A stretch of DNA of 64,000 nt, taken from assembly GCA_002839795.1 (NCBI GenBank), contig PGYS01000001.1:18841-82840 (forward strand), written 5' to 3'. Position numbers and translations under genes: made by a program. The notes beneath the pieces are model-generated. The model was not told the DNA's origin. It saw nothing but the letters and a program-made list of their open reading frames with translations, and made no database searches. Positions 1 to 12,668 of the stretch are shown piece by piece. Source of the stretch: Ignavibacteriae bacterium HGW-Ignavibacteriae-3 (lineage in GTDB: Bacteria > Bacteroidota > Ignavibacteria > Ignavibacteriales > Melioribacteraceae). The first letter of the stretch is position 1, and each line of letters begins with the position of its first letter.

Positions 1-183
1 TCTCTTACTTTTTCTACTGCTTTTGCTGTACAATTCTGCCTATAAACCGCAATAATTGAAAATATTCGGGTTGATTTTTTATATAATTATGTTCACTTTA
101 AAAAGTAGTTCTTCAATATTGCAGTTACTCCTTTCTCCAACTTGTCGGCTAAAGAAAATTCTTTAATATAAAAAGGAGCGCGT

Positions 184-2592
184 ATGAAAAAGTTATGCGT
201 CTTCCTCTATTTTTTTCTTCTAATGCCCTCTATAAACGCACAATCAAGCAGCTCAAACAACATTCTTGATAATGTGAGAGCTATTCACATTGGTGGCAAT
301 TGGGGGAGAAATCCTTTAGGAATCCCGCAGCAGCCGGAAGAGTACTATCAATTTTTGAAAAATATAAGTGTTAATTGGGCAGCAATTAATATCGGATTAC
401 ACGTGAATAACAGTATGGACGCAGTTGTAAAAAAAGTTTATGATAATGTACCTATACCAACATTCAGAGACGCAACTTTAAGAGATGCAATCCGCGGTTT
501 CAGGAATCATAACATTAATGTTATGCTCACGATGGCCGTAGAAACACAGGAAGCGGCACAATCCAGCATGCCGGTAAATAGATGGCAGTTTGGGGATCCA
601 AATATGGCGGTTAACGACCCGAATATCAGCGCGGCCAATTGGCCGTGGGATACTAATCACCCGCAGCATTCTCAGTTTGTTGATTCGTGGTGGCAGAGTT
701 ATACAAATGAGGTCGTATACTTTGCAAAAATTGCACAGCAGGAGGATGTAAAAATGTTTGCAGTCGGGGCTGAGACAGACAGGCTTTTCAGAACAAGGTC
801 CGGCGGATTATTTCCAAATCATTTTAACAATCAGATAAAAGCTCTTGTCGATTCCGTGAGAAAATATTATTCGGGATTGATTACGTATGAACTTCACTGG
901 AGCGCTCTTACAGATCCGGGATTTTATGGGCCGGGATCGGATAATCTCTGGTCTGACGCAGGATTTGACGTTGTGGGTGTAAGCGCTTATTTCAGACTGG
1001 TTGAACAACAGCCGGCCAGAGTATTAGGGGTTGATGAGCTAGAAGCCGGCTGGAACAATATATTTACAAGTTATCTAATCCCTTTAAAAAACCGGAATCC
1101 GGGGAAGAAAATAGTTTTTCATGAATTCGGGTACAATGATCACGTTGCCTCACCATATAATCCGATATTTGAGGAATTTTCCCAAAAAGCATTTAAGGAT
1201 AATAATGTAAACGGAAAAGATGACGGCGAGGAACAACAGGCGAATATTCTTGACGCATTCTACCATGTGAATGAAACCCATGGCCGTTTAGTTTCCGGCA
1301 CGTTTCTCTGGGATAATTACATCTGCAGCAATACTGATTGGTCTAATTCTTTCGGAGCAAAGAGGATGTGTTCCATAAGAAATAAGATTGCCGAAAATAT
1401 TGTTGGCCGGTGGTATACAACTTACACTCCTCTGCCCGGCGCCCCTTCGTTATTATCTCCGTTAAACGGAGCCCAAAATGTTTCCATTCAGAATATTCTA
1501 TTAGAGTGGGCTGCTGCTGATGAAGCGGTTTCATATGAAGTTCGCGTAAGTGATAAAAATGATTTTTCAACCAATATCGTGACGGCTTCGAATCTATCAT
1601 CCACAAGTTATAACATAACGGCGTCTTTAAATCCCAGTACAACTTATTACTGGGCGGTAAGATCCAATAATTTAGCCGGCACCAGCAATTGGTCGACCGC
1701 TCTCTCATTTACTACAGTCGCTCTGCCTGCGGCGCCTGCATTAATGTCGCCGCAAAACGGAGACGTTAATATTCCGCTTCAAAATGTTTTGTTCGAGTGG
1801 GCTGCCGTTTCTGAAGCAACAACTTATGCTCTGCGCGTCAGTGATAAAATCGATTTTTCATCTCCGCTTATAAGCGCTTCTGATATTTCAAATACAAGCC
1901 ATAGCATCACAACTATATTAAATCCGGCAACAAAATATTACTGGTCGGTTAAATCTAAAAATTCAATAGGCGAAAGCGCCTGGTCTCAAACTTTTTCATT
2001 CACGACGGGCTCTTTACCTATTGCGCCCGCTTTAATTTCTCCGCCAAATAATGCAAAAAACATTCCCACATCCGCAGAGCTGCGCTGGTTTTCATCTTTT
2101 TTAAATTACACATATGAAATCCATGTTGCCGAAAATCAATCCTTTAATCCGGCGTTGATTAATAAAGCCGGGTTAAGCGGGGGGACTTATCAACTAACCA
2201 ATTTGTCTAATTCGAAAACATATTACTGGAGAGTTCGGGCCACCAATAATTTTGGTACCGGCGGTTGGTCGCAAGTTTTTAATTTTGAAACAACGGCTGC
2301 CGTAAGTGTTAAAGGAGAAGAGATTCCTTTGCAGTATAAATTAGAGCAAAATTACCCGAATCCCTTCAATCCGATTACAGAGATCTCTTATCAATTAAAG
2401 TCGGATGGATTTGTAGATCTTTGCGTTTATGATCTGGTAGGAACCAAAGTCAGAACGCTTTTGAAAAGTTATCAGAGAAGGGGTAATTATACAATAGAGT
2501 TTGACGGCGCGAATCTGCCAAGCGCCGTCTATTTTTATAAACTTCAGGTAAATGAATTTATTTCTGTCAAGAAGATGATGCTGATGAAATAA
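184..2592 (+). CDS. Secreted GH113-like glycoside hydrolase with Fn3 repeats and T9SS signal
   Basis: 802 aa. A signal peptide (about residues 1-19, ending NAQ) precedes a TIM-barrel-like domain (about 30-410). Two acidic residues sit in glycosidase-like contexts: E197 in VGAETDR (acid/base position of GH113-type enzymes) and E314 in FHEFGYND (nucleophile position). Three Fn3 modules follow (about 420-715), each with a YYW[AS]V or YYWRV strand. The protein ends in a T9SS type A sorting domain starting at QNYPNPFNP and ending KKMMLMK. AAAGGAG lies 7 nt before the ATG. The protein should be exported across the outer membrane and attached to or released from the surface. GH113 members act on beta-mannans; the substrate here is inferred only and could be another beta-glycan. 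Family assignment is from motifs, not a search. Confidence 0.8.
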   Translation: MKKLCVFLYFFLLMPSINAQSSSSNNILDNVRAIHIGGNWGRNPLGIPQQPEEYYQFLKNISVNWAAINIGLHVNNSMDAVVKKVYDNVPIPTFRDATLRDAIRGFRNHNINVMLTMAVETQEAAQSSMPVNRWQFGDPNMAVNDPNISAANWPWDTNHPQHSQFVDSWWQSYTNEVVYFAKIAQQEDVKMFAVGAETDRLFRTRSGGLFPNHFNNQIKALVDSVRKYYSGLITYELHWSALTDPGFYGPGSDNLWSDAGFDVVGVSAYFRLVEQQPARVLGVDELEAGWNNIFTSYLIPLKNRNPGKKIVFHEFGYNDHVASPYNPIFEEFSQKAFKDNNVNGKDDGEEQQANILDAFYHVNETHGRLVSGTFLWDNYICSNTDWSNSFGAKRMCSIRNKIAENIVGRWYTTYTPLPGAPSLLSPLNGAQNVSIQNILLEWAAADEAVSYEVRVSDKNDFSTNIVTASNLSSTSYNITASLNPSTTYYWAVRSNNLAGTSNWSTALSFTTVALPAAPALMSPQNGDVNIPLQNVLFEWAAVSEATTYALRVSDKIDFSSPLISASDISNTSHSITTILNPATKYYWSVKSKNSIGESAWSQTFSFTTGSLPIAPALISPPNNAKNIPTSAELRWFSSFLNYTYEIHVAENQSFNPALINKAGLSGGTYQLTNLSNSKTYYWRVRATNNFGTGGWSQVFNFETTAAVSVKGEEIPLQYKLEQNYPNPFNPITEISYQLKSDGFVDLCVYDLVGTKVRTLLKSYQRRGNYTIEFDGANLPSAVYFYKLQVNEFISVKKMMLMK

Positions 2593-2614
2593 AGAACATT
2601 TTCCTAAATATTGT

Positions 2615-3799
2615 TCAGCTTTTACTCAAAGCCTGTTCAAGATCGTCAATAATATCCTTCACATTTTCGATCCCTACGGAAAGGCGAACAAGCCCCTCTG
2701 TAATTCCGGCATCCATTCTGGCCTCTGCGCCCATAGATAAATGCGTCATACTTGCGGGATGCTGAATCAATGTTTCAACACCGCCTAAACTTACCGCCAG
2801 AGTACATAATTTTACCGAATTCATTAAAACTTCTCCGGCTTTGAATCCGCCCTTTAATTCGAAAGAGATCATACCGCCGGGCGCGCTGTGCTGTTTTAAT
2901 CCTACTTCATAATTGGGATGGCTTTTCAATCCCGGATAGCGGACCCATTTGACTTTAGGATGATTCAAAAGATATTCCGCAATCAGCTGTGAATTTTCGC
3001 AATGCCTCTGCATTCGAATCGAAAGTGTTTTCAATCCTCTATGCACAAGAAAAGAATTGAAAGGATCAATTACTCCCCCATGCTGGTTCAGGGTTTTTCT
3101 CATTTTCATATACATGTCTTCATCTTTCACAACAATAATGCCGGCAACCACATCTGCGTGTCCATTTAAAAATTTCGTCATACTGTGAAGAACAACATCA
3201 ACGCCAAATTTGAACGGCTGCTGAAGCGCGGGACTCATAAAAGTATTGTCAACAACAACCAGCGCTCCATTTTTATGGGCAATCCTCGATGCAGCTTCAA
3301 GGTCGGTTATTGTAATCATCGGGTTTGCGGGTGTTTCAACGTAGACTATTTTTGTGTTTGTTTTAATTGCTTTTTCAATCGCACCTTCAACATCGGTATC
3401 AACAAATGTGGATTCCACACCGAACTTGCTCATTATCGTTTGAAGCAGCGTAAGAGTAGGTCCATAAACCGATTTCGAACATACAACATGATCACCCGAC
3501 TGAAGAAGAGATATAAAAACCGTGCTAATAGCAGACATTCCGCTTGCGCATCCCAAAGCTTTGTGTCCGCCCTCCAGCTCGGCAATCGCATTTTCCATTG
3601 CTTCGATGGTAGGATTTTTCATTCTCGTATATATATAGCCGTCAGCTTCGCCCTTGAAAAGCGCAGCGCCGTGTTCTGCGGATTCGAATTTAAATGTTGA
3701 TGTTTGATAAATAGGCGGAACTACCGGTCCGAATTCATATTCGGACATTCCCGAGTGAACGCATTTTGAACCGAATTGTAAATTTTTGTTATATGACAT
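2615..3799 (-). CDS. PLP-dependent trans-sulfuration enzyme, methionine gamma-lyase type
   Basis: Cys/Met metabolism PLP-enzyme family (gamma-lyase, gamma-synthase). The Schiff-base lysine is in HSMTKFLNGHADV, and the C-terminal block (GGVETLIQHPASMTH, then GLVRLSVGIE) is typical of methionine gamma-lyases and cystathionine gamma-lyases. It would cleave sulfur amino acids to a 2-oxo acid, ammonia and a thiol or H2S. Length (394 aa) is normal. The active-site loop reads VYGPT where characterised methionine gamma-lyases have YGC, so exact substrate is uncertain. An in-frame ATG 6 nt upstream (3805) exists, but AGGA sits 7 nt before the ATG at 3799, which I prefer. It lies just downstream of gyrA and converges on the GH gene with a 22-nt gap. 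Confidence 0.85.
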   Translation of the reverse strand: MSYNKNLQFGSKCVHSGMSEYEFGPVVPPIYQTSTFKFESAEHGAALFKGEADGYIYTRMKNPTIEAMENAIAELEGGHKALGCASGMSAISTVFISLLQSGDHVVCSKSVYGPTLTLLQTIMSKFGVESTFVDTDVEGAIEKAIKTNTKIVYVETPANPMITITDLEAASRIAHKNGALVVVDNTFMSPALQQPFKFGVDVVLHSMTKFLNGHADVVAGIIVVKDEDMYMKMRKTLNQHGGVIDPFNSFLVHRGLKTLSIRMQRHCENSQLIAEYLLNHPKVKWVRYPGLKSHPNYEVGLKQHSAPGGMISFELKGGFKAGEVLMNSVKLCTLAVSLGGVETLIQHPASMTHLSMGAEARMDAGITEGLVRLSVGIENVKDIIDDLEQALSKS

Positions 3800-3843
3800 T
3801 TTCATTTCCTGTATTAACTGATGTTTTCCGGGCGAGAATGATT

Positions 3844-6291
3844 TTATTCTTCTCCGTTTCCATTTTCATCTTCCGGGATTACTCGGGCTATATCAGCAAT
3901 ATCATCGCCTTCATTCAGCCGGATCAATCTAACACCCTGTGTATTTCTTCCCATTACTCTGAGTTCATGAACGGCCTGACGGATTACCATTCCGCCCGTT
4001 GTTATAATTACAAGTTCATCCTTATCATTAACCTCTTTCATCGCGATCAGTTTGCCGTTTCTGTCTGATGTTTTAACGGTTATAACTCCTTTGCCGCCGC
4101 GCTTTGTAATTCTGTAATCCTCTATTTCCGAACGCTTGCCGAAACCTTTTTCCGTAACAACCATTAGCGTTGTTGCATTTCGGATTACGTTCATACCTAT
4201 AACGACATCTTTCTTGCCAAGTTTAATGCCCCTCACGCCGGTTGCGGTTCTTCCCATATCCCTAACATCTTTTTCGTTGAAGCGAATTGCCATTCCGTCT
4301 CTTGTTCCAATGACTATATCATTACTTCCTTCGCTCAGTTTTGCTTCAATAAGCCGGTCGTTGCCGCTAAGGTTGATCGCAATAATTCCGCCTTTTCGAA
4401 TGTTTGAGTAGGCAGACAGCACTGTTTTTTTAACTGTTCCCTGTTCGGTAGCCATTACTATGAACTTATCATCGGTAAAGTCCTTGACAGAAACGAATGC
4501 TGTAATGTTTTCTTCCTTATCTTTTTCAATAAGATTGAGAATGGATCTTCCCTTGGTGGCTCTGCCGCCTTCAGGAATTTCATGAACTTTAAGCCAATAG
4601 CATTTTCCCTTATCCGTAAAGAACATAATATAGTGGTGTGTTGAGGCCACGAACATATGCTCGATGAAATCCTCTTCGCGGGTTCCGGCGCCGGTAACAC
4701 CTTTGCCGCCGCGTCCCTGTCTGCGGTATCCGCTTACAGGAAAACGTTTGATAAATCCGGCGTGGGAAATTGTAACAACTACATCTTCTTCGGCTATAAT
4801 ATCTTCGAGTTTAAATTCCTGCAGATGCATTTCAATTTTGGTTCTTCGTTCATCAGCATATTTTCCCCTGAGAACAATAAGCTCCTCTTTGATTATTGAC
4901 CATCTTCTCTTTTCGTTTGTCAAAATACCTTTAAGTTTTTCGATGAACTTTAGGACCTCTTTATATTCATCCTCTATTTTCTGGCGCTCGAGTCCGGTGA
5001 GCCGCTGCAGTCTCATATCGAGGATTGCTTTCGCCTGAATTTCCGAAAGCTTAAACTTCTTCATCAAATTGTTTTTTGCAGTCTCTGTATCTCTCGATTT
5101 TTTAATTGTCTGAATAACGGCGTCTATATTATCGAGGGCAATAATGTATCCCTCCAGGATATGTGCGCGTCTTTCTGCTGCATCCAAATCGAACTGGGTA
5201 CGTTTTATAAGCACATCCATTCTATGATCAAGGAAGTGCTGCATCATCTGCTGGAGAGTTAATACTTTCGGCTGACCGTTAACGAGCGCAAGCATAATAA
5301 CGCCGAAAGTTACCTGCATCTGAGTGTGTTTAAACAACTGGTTCAGCGTAACCGCCGGCTGACCGTCCCGTTTCAACTCTATCACTATTCTCATGCCGTC
5401 GCGGTCGGATTCATCTCTGATGTTAGAAATACCTTCTACCTTTCCTTCGCGGACAAGATCTGCCATTTTTTCTATAAGAGATGCTTTGTTTACCTGATAA
5501 GGGATTTCGGTTATGATTATGTTTTCCCTATCATTCTTCAGTGTTTCAATATTCGCTTTGGCGCGGATTACTATTCTCCCGCGTCCGGTAAGTAAGGCCT
5601 CTCTAACTCCGTCATAGCCGTAAATTATTCCTCCGGTAGGAAAATCAGGTGCTTTTACAATTTTAATCAAATCTTCCGCAGATGTTTTTGGTTTATCAAT
5701 AATCGCAACAAGTCCGTCAATTATTTCTCCAAGATTATGGGGGGGAATGTTCGTGGCCATACCGACTGCGATTCCGCTTGCGCCATTAACGAGCAAATTA
5801 GGAAGATATGACGGAAGAACCGTGGGTTCCTGAAGTGATTCATCAAAATTATTAACAAAACTGACCGTGTTCTTATCAAGATCGCGCAGCATTTCATCTG
5901 CAATTCTTGCGAGACGCGCTTCAGTGTAACGCATTGCCGCCGGAGAATCACCGTCGACGGAACCAAAGTTTCCCTGTCCTTCAACCAACGGGTAGCGTAG
6001 CGAAAATTCCTGCACCATACGCACCATCGAATCGTAAACGGCAGTATCTCCGTGAGGATGATATTTACCGAGAACCTCGCCCACGATACGCGCGGATTTT
6101 TTATATGGTTTATTGTGCGGAACTCCAAGTTCGTGCATACCGAACAAAACGCGCCGGTGAACCGGTTTAAGACCGTCTCTTACATCGGGCAGTGCGCGGG
6201 CAACAATTACGCTCATTGCGTAATCGATGTAAGACGATTTCATTTCTTCTTCGAGTGATACGGGAACTACTTTTTCGAATATTGTTGTCAT
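3844..6291 (-). CDS. gyrA: DNA gyrase subunit A
   Basis: 815 aa, normal for GyrA. The breakage-reunion domain has the catalytic tyrosine Y122 in [10 protein letters not shown]. The quinolone-region motif is [10 protein letters not shown], with T83 and D87 in E. coli numbering. The C-terminal beta-pinwheel carries a GyrA-box-like sequence (RRQGRGGKG, near residue 530) followed by repeated blades with KRG/RGGKG motifs. With GyrB it introduces negative supercoils using ATP. The tail is acidic (EDENGNGEE). It is the last gene of the dnaA-to-gyrA block; 108 nt separate it from gyrB. No clear Shine-Dalgarno precedes the ATG. Confidence 0.98.
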   Translation of the reverse strand: MTTIFEKVVPVSLEEEMKSSYIDYAMSVIVARALPDVRDGLKPVHRRVLFGMHELGVPHNKPYKKSARIVGEVLGKYHPHGDTAVYDSMVRMVQEFSLRYPLVEGQGNFGSVDGDSPAAMRYTEARLARIADEMLRDLDKNTVSFVNNFDESLQEPTVLPSYLPNLLVNGASGIAVGMATNIPPHNLGEIIDGLVAIIDKPKTSAEDLIKIVKAPDFPTGGIIYGYDGVREALLTGRGRIVIRAKANIETLKNDRENIIITEIPYQVNKASLIEKMADLVREGKVEGISNIRDESDRDGMRIVIELKRDGQPAVTLNQLFKHTQMQVTFGVIMLALVNGQPKVLTLQQMMQHFLDHRMDVLIKRTQFDLDAAERRAHILEGYIIALDNIDAVIQTIKKSRDTETAKNNLMKKFKLSEIQAKAILDMRLQRLTGLERQKIEDEYKEVLKFIEKLKGILTNEKRRWSIIKEELIVLRGKYADERRTKIEMHLQEFKLEDIIAEEDVVVTISHAGFIKRFPVSGYRRQGRGGKGVTGAGTREEDFIEHMFVASTHHYIMFFTDKGKCYWLKVHEIPEGGRATKGRSILNLIEKDKEENITAFVSVKDFTDDKFIVMATEQGTVKKTVLSAYSNIRKGGIIAINLSGNDRLIEAKLSEGSNDIVIGTRDGMAIRFNEKDVRDMGRTATGVRGIKLGKKDVVIGMNVIRNATTLMVVTEKGFGKRSEIEDYRITKRGGKGVITVKTSDRNGKLIAMKEVNDKDELVIITTGGMVIRQAVHELRVMGRNTQGVRLIRLNEGDDIADIARVIPEDENGNGEE

Positions 6292-6399
6292 TATTATGGA
6301 ATCTATATTTGGTTATTAAATTATTTTGCCTTCTTATTAGCGAACTTAATCTTGCTCTGTCCTTTAGAATGAGCTTATGAAAATGAGCAAGGCTGTAAA

Positions 6400-8694
<2,295 letters not shown>

Positions 8695-8717
<23 letters not shown>

Positions 8718-9807
8718 TATTTACTTTTATTAAAATGTTTTCGGCGCTAATATTCAGGCTTTCCGTTTTTGTAAGATCCGTCATTGTAATAAATGCCTGT
8801 CCTATCTCTGCGAGATACCCGCTTATTTTACCGGCGCGGTATGAGTCCAGTTCACCGAAAATATCGTCCATTAAAAATATCGGGGTTCTGCCGAGTTTTT
8901 CTTTAATGAAAAAAAATTGTCCGAATCTAAGGGCAATTTGAAAAGTCTTATGCTGTCCCTGCGATCCGAATCTTTTCAGTTCAAGTCCGTTTATTGATAA
9001 AATAAAATCATCCCTGTGCGGTCCGACCAGGTTTGTTCCCCGCCGCAACTCATCTTCTCTAAGAACAGATAATTCTTCCCTGAATTTTTCTGCCGTGTTT
9101 GTTTCCTGGATACCTGAAATTGAACTATAATTAATTGACGGCCTCTCTATGCTTTCAACAATGTGATTATAAGCTTGGGACAGATATTGATTAAATTCCT
9201 TTATAAACCTTATCCTGTGCTTAATGATCTCAGTGCCGCTAATAATAAGTGCTTCGGTCCAGGCTTCAAGCTGGCTGAACAGATTAATATTTCTTGATTC
9301 TTTAATTTGCGAGAGGAGCGCTGATCGCTGCCTTAAAGTTTTATTATACTCCAACAGAATTTCAAGATATGCATGGCTCGCTTGCGATATAACAGAATCA
9401 ACAAACCTTCTCCGTTCTGCCGGTGATCCCTGAGTTATTGCGTGATCGGATTGGATCAGTGAAACAATCGGAAACTTTCCAATAATGGATGAAGAATTGT
9501 ATATCTGCTTATCATCGAGGAAAAAATTCTTTTTGTTTTTAGGGAGGTCGTATAATAGTCTTGACTGGTTTTGCGTCAGATCTAAAAATCTTCCTTTGGC
9601 CTCAAAGAATTGCTCTCCAAACATAACAACATCGTTCTCGCTAGCGAGATTCAAATTTTTTGTAGTGCATAAATAGTAAATTGCCTCTAATATGGACGTC
9701 TTGCCCTGTCCGTTTCCGCCAACAATCAGATTTAGTTTATCGGAAAAATCCAGTGATGTGTGTTTATGCAGTCTGAAGTTAAGCAATTCAATTTGTTTCA
9801 GAACCAT
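8695..9807 (-). CDS. recF: DNA replication and repair protein RecF
   Basis: 370 aa, normal length. SMC/ABC-type ATPase with Walker A GGNGQGKTS (residues 30-38), a signature-like block FGSQGQHKTFQIALRFG (near 285) and Walker B FLMDDIFGELD (near 316). It acts with RecO and RecR to load RecA at gaps. It starts 1 nt after the dnaN stop codon and overlaps dciA at its 3' end, so the three genes are probably co-transcribed. Confidence 0.97.
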
Positions 9808-9808
9808 C

Positions 9809-10939
9809 TTAAGTATTCAAACGGACCGGCATCAACAGCATCATCAGATCAAGATTTTCTTTCTTCTGAACCGGTTCTATAACAACCGCTTTTGTCGGTG
9901 AGTGTAGTTTAAAAATAATATCTTCTTCGGTTCCAAGATGACTTAAAACATCATTTACATAAGCCGAGTTAAAGCCGATTTCGAGATCATCACCCTCATA
10001 TTCACATACAACTTTTTCTTCGCCTGATGCGCCGATATCAAGATCTTCTGCGGAAATTTCCAAAGCGTCTTTCTTGATTGAAAATTTTACCCGCCTTGTA
10101 CTCGAAGTTGAGAAAAGCATCATTCTCTTTATAGAATCGTGTATTTCCTTTGTATTAACCTTCATCTGAAATTCATTTTCGAGCGGAATAACGCTGGCAT
10201 AGTCGGGGTATTTCTGGGCTATCAGACGCGTAATTAATTCAATATCATTCAGTTTAAATGAAACGTAAGATTTAGTTAAATGTATTTTTACATCTTTTTC
10301 GTCCAAAATTTTTGATAGAACGGACACTGCTCTTTCAGGAACAACATACTGCTGATTGAATGCCGCTTTAATATTTTTCTTAAGCATGTTAACAAGACGG
10401 TGTCCGTCGGTAGTTACCAGTCTGAGTCCGTCATCGGTAAACTCGAATAAAGTTCCCATCATAGCAGGACGCATTTCTTCTTTGCTCATTGCGAAGGCGC
10501 ATTTATCAAAAGCGTGTCGAAGCTCAATGCCGTTGATTATAACTTCATTTATGTCTTTGGCGCTTTTATCAGCCTCAACAGACGGAATTTCAGGAAACTC
10601 GTCCGCGTCCAGATAACTGATTGTGTATTTACCCATATCAGTTACAATGTTGATTTTTTTATTCGCCGCTAATTTAAAATGAATTGTGGTGTCCTTAAGA
10701 GAGCGCACAACATCATTTAATAAACGTGCGGGTACAACTATTTTTATATTTTCTTCGGCAACAATATTTAATGAGGATTTTAAAGATATCTCAAGATCAG
10801 TAGCGTAGATGGTCAACTGACCGTCCTTAACTTCGAATAAAAAATTCTCCAGAATAGGCATCGGTGTACGTGTCGGAACTGCCGGAATGATCTTACTAAG
10901 AAGTTTTTCCAGTTCTTTGCTATTAACCTTGAATTCCAT
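9809..10939 (-). CDS. dnaN: DNA polymerase III beta sliding clamp
   Basis: About 376 aa from the preferred start. Three repeated clamp folds; the N-terminus MEFKVNSKELEKLLSKIIPAVPTRTPMPILENFLFEV is typical. An upstream extension of 15 codons to 10984 is open but has no ribosome site, whereas AAGGAGA lies 7 nt before the ATG at 10939. The protein is the processivity clamp for Pol III and a platform for other repair factors. It stands between dnaA and recF; a 315-nt AT-rich spacer separates it from dnaA. Confidence 0.97.
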   Translation of the reverse strand: MEFKVNSKELEKLLSKIIPAVPTRTPMPILENFLFEVKDGQLTIYATDLEISLKSSLNIVAEENIKIVVPARLLNDVVRSLKDTTIHFKLAANKKINIVTDMGKYTISYLDADEFPEIPSVEADKSAKDINEVIINGIELRHAFDKCAFAMSKEEMRPAMMGTLFEFTDDGLRLVTTDGHRLVNMLKKNIKAAFNQQYVVPERAVSVLSKILDEKDVKIHLTKSYVSFKLNDIELITRLIAQKYPDYASVIPLENEFQMKVNTKEIHDSIKRMMLFSTSSTRRVKFSIKKDALEISAEDLDIGASGEEKVVCEYEGDDLEIGFNSAYVNDVLSHLGTEEDIIFKLHSPTKAVVIEPVQKKENLDLMMLLMPVRLNT

Positions 10940-11254
10940 AAATCTTCTCCTTGTTGAGTCAAAAAATATCAAAAATTGGCGCAACTTTCAATTTATCATT
11001 GATCTTCTTTATCAACATTACAGAGGCCCTTATTATTATATATAGGTTATATTTTAAAAAATATTTAATAATAATAATAGTGTGGATATGTTGACAACTT
11101 AATATTACTTCTATTTCAAATCAGATTCTAATAATACTGCTGCTGCTGAATTGTTAATAACTTTTTGTGAAGCGGCAGTTATCAAACGTAAGGGGAGCGA
11201 ACTGATATTATACACACTTTCTATACAAGTTACACACCGGGTATCAACATTCAA
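10940..11254. other. dnaN-dnaA spacer, candidate part of the replication origin
   Basis: This 315-nt non-coding spacer holds a very AT-rich tract (about 11030-11080, mostly TATTATTATATA, TTTTAAAAAATATTTAATAATAATAATA) that could serve as a DNA unwinding element. It is followed directly by TGTGGATAT (11081-11089), one base from the reverse DnaA box TGTGGATAA. TGTTAATAA at 11152-11160 is a weaker match. The dnaN promoter must also lie here unless dnaN is only read through from dnaA. Origin function is inferred. Confidence 0.5.
11081..11089 (-). promoter_or_regulatory. Near-consensus DnaA box
   Basis: TGTGGATAT, the reverse strand of ATATCCACA, differs from the TTATCCACA consensus in one base. 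It directly flanks the AT-rich tract in the dnaN-dnaA spacer. Confidence 0.5.
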
Positions 11255-12667
11255 TTAAGAAGCGCTCATTTCAATTTTATTTTTAAGAGTATCCAGAGTC
11301 TCTCTGATTTTTGGATCTTTGAGAGCCAACTGCTCAATACTTGACTGAGAATGAATAACGGTTGAATGATCTCTTCCCCCAAAATGAAGACCGATTGTTT
11401 TGAGAGAGAGTTTGGTCATTTGTTTGGAAAGATACATTGCCATCTGCCGCGCAAAAACCACTTCCTTTCTCCGGTTTTTCTCGCGAAGTTTATTTTCTTC
11501 AACCCCAAAAAATTCACAAACAATTTTAGTGATCAGTTCAACAGATACTGTTACCTGCTTATTGGTAGAAACTTCCCGTACGGTTTTCTTTACAAACTCG
11601 AAATCGATCTCTTTTGAATTAAGAGAAGAGCTGGCAAGAAGTTTTATCAGGCAGCCTTCAAGCTCCCTTATGTTCGAAGAAATGTTCTGGGCAATATATT
11701 CAACTATCTCTCTTGAAAGGCTGATGCCGTAAACTTCGCTCTTGTTTTTGAGAATGGCAACACGCGTCTCAAAATCCGGCGGCTGAATATCCGCAGAAAG
11801 CCCCCATGAAAATCTTGAGATTAGTCTTTCATTCAGCCCTTTAAGATCCTTCGGCGGTTTGTCGCTCGAAAGAATTACCTGTTTTCCAGATTGGTGAAGA
11901 GTATTAAATATCTGAAAAAACAGATCCTGAGTTTTTTCTTTCCCGACAAGAAACTGTATATCATCTATTATCAACGCATCCATGCTTTTGTAAAAACCGG
12001 AAAAATCATTAAGAGTATTACTCTGAATAGCCTCTACGAATTCGACGGTAAAAGCATCACTGGAAATATAGATAACACGTTTACGGGGATCTGTTTCCAA
12101 AATCTTATTTCCAATGGCATGAATAAGGTGTGTTTTTCCAAGACCGACGCCCCCGTAGATAAATAAAGGGTTGAAGGATGTCTGTCCGGGGCTATCACCA
12201 ACAGCCATTGCCGCCGCCCGGGCGAGCTGGTTGCCTTCCCCTTTTATGAAATTATCAAAAGTATAGCGGGGATTTAAAAAGGTTTCGTAGTCGAGCGGTT
12301 TAATCTGAGGAGTCGGGGCAATACTTCCGTTTATAGGGATGACAGGAGCCGGCTCATCGGCGGCAATTTTCTCTTCATAGATTACATAAATAAGTCTGCC
12401 CTCTTCGCCGAGAACTTGTGAAACAGTTTTGTTTATAAGAGTGTTATAATGTTCCTCTATCCATTCAATAAAAAAATTATTAGGAACATAAATTTTGAGA
12501 GTAGAGTTTTCGATTTCAAAGGGTCTTATGGGGAGAAACCATGTGTTATACGTGATAAAAGGAACATTTTCTTTAATTAATCCCAGACACTCTTTCCAGA
12601 TATCCTTGGCGTTTTTTTCAAGTTGAAGGTTGTTAGACATCTCGGCTGCGTTTTGCATTTTATCCAC
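11255..12667 (-). CDS. dnaA: Chromosomal replication initiator protein DnaA
   Basis: 470 aa as drawn. Domain I begins around KDIWKECLGLIKENVPFITYNTWF; a variable linker follows; the AAA+ domain has Walker A GGVGLGKTHL (near 173) and Walker B ALIIDDIQFL (near 233); the C-terminal helix-turn-helix carries GGRDHSTVIHS (near 434). It binds DnaA boxes and opens oriC. The start is unclear: the longest form begins at a GTG (12667) that lies inside a perfect DnaA box; in-frame ATGs at 12658 and 12640 would still leave domain I intact. None has a strong Shine-Dalgarno. Confidence 0.97.
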   Translation of the reverse strand: MDKMQNAAEMSNNLQLEKNAKDIWKECLGLIKENVPFITYNTWFLPIRPFEIENSTLKIYVPNNFFIEWIEEHYNTLINKTVSQVLGEEGRLIYVIYEEKIAADEPAPVIPINGSIAPTPQIKPLDYETFLNPRYTFDNFIKGEGNQLARAAAMAVGDSPGQTSFNPLFIYGGVGLGKTHLIHAIGNKILETDPRKRVIYISSDAFTVEFVEAIQSNTLNDFSGFYKSMDALIIDDIQFLVGKEKTQDLFFQIFNTLHQSGKQVILSSDKPPKDLKGLNERLISRFSWGLSADIQPPDFETRVAILKNKSEVYGISLSREIVEYIAQNISSNIRELEGCLIKLLASSSLNSKEIDFEFVKKTVREVSTNKQVTVSVELITKIVCEFFGVEENKLREKNRRKEVVFARQMAMYLSKQMTKLSLKTIGLHFGGRDHSTVIHSQSSIEQLALKDPKIRETLDTLKNKIEMSAS

Positions 12668-12668
12668 A
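12660..12668 (+). promoter_or_regulatory. Perfect DnaA box at the dnaA start
   Basis: TTATCCACA, an exact match to the DnaA box consensus. It covers the GTG that would be the first codon of the longest dnaA reading frame. DnaA bound here could autoregulate dnaA and take part in the origin. Confidence 0.7.

Noticed and set aside
1-183. Possible minus-strand coding end left of the first gene.
   Set aside because: A short open stretch exists at 1-50 on the minus strand, but no start or motif can be seen; only the ribosome site for the next gene is supported.
4136-4411. Open frames opposite to gyrA, gyrB, recF and other long genes.
   Set aside because: They are shadows of well-identified genes, with no motifs or ribosome sites.
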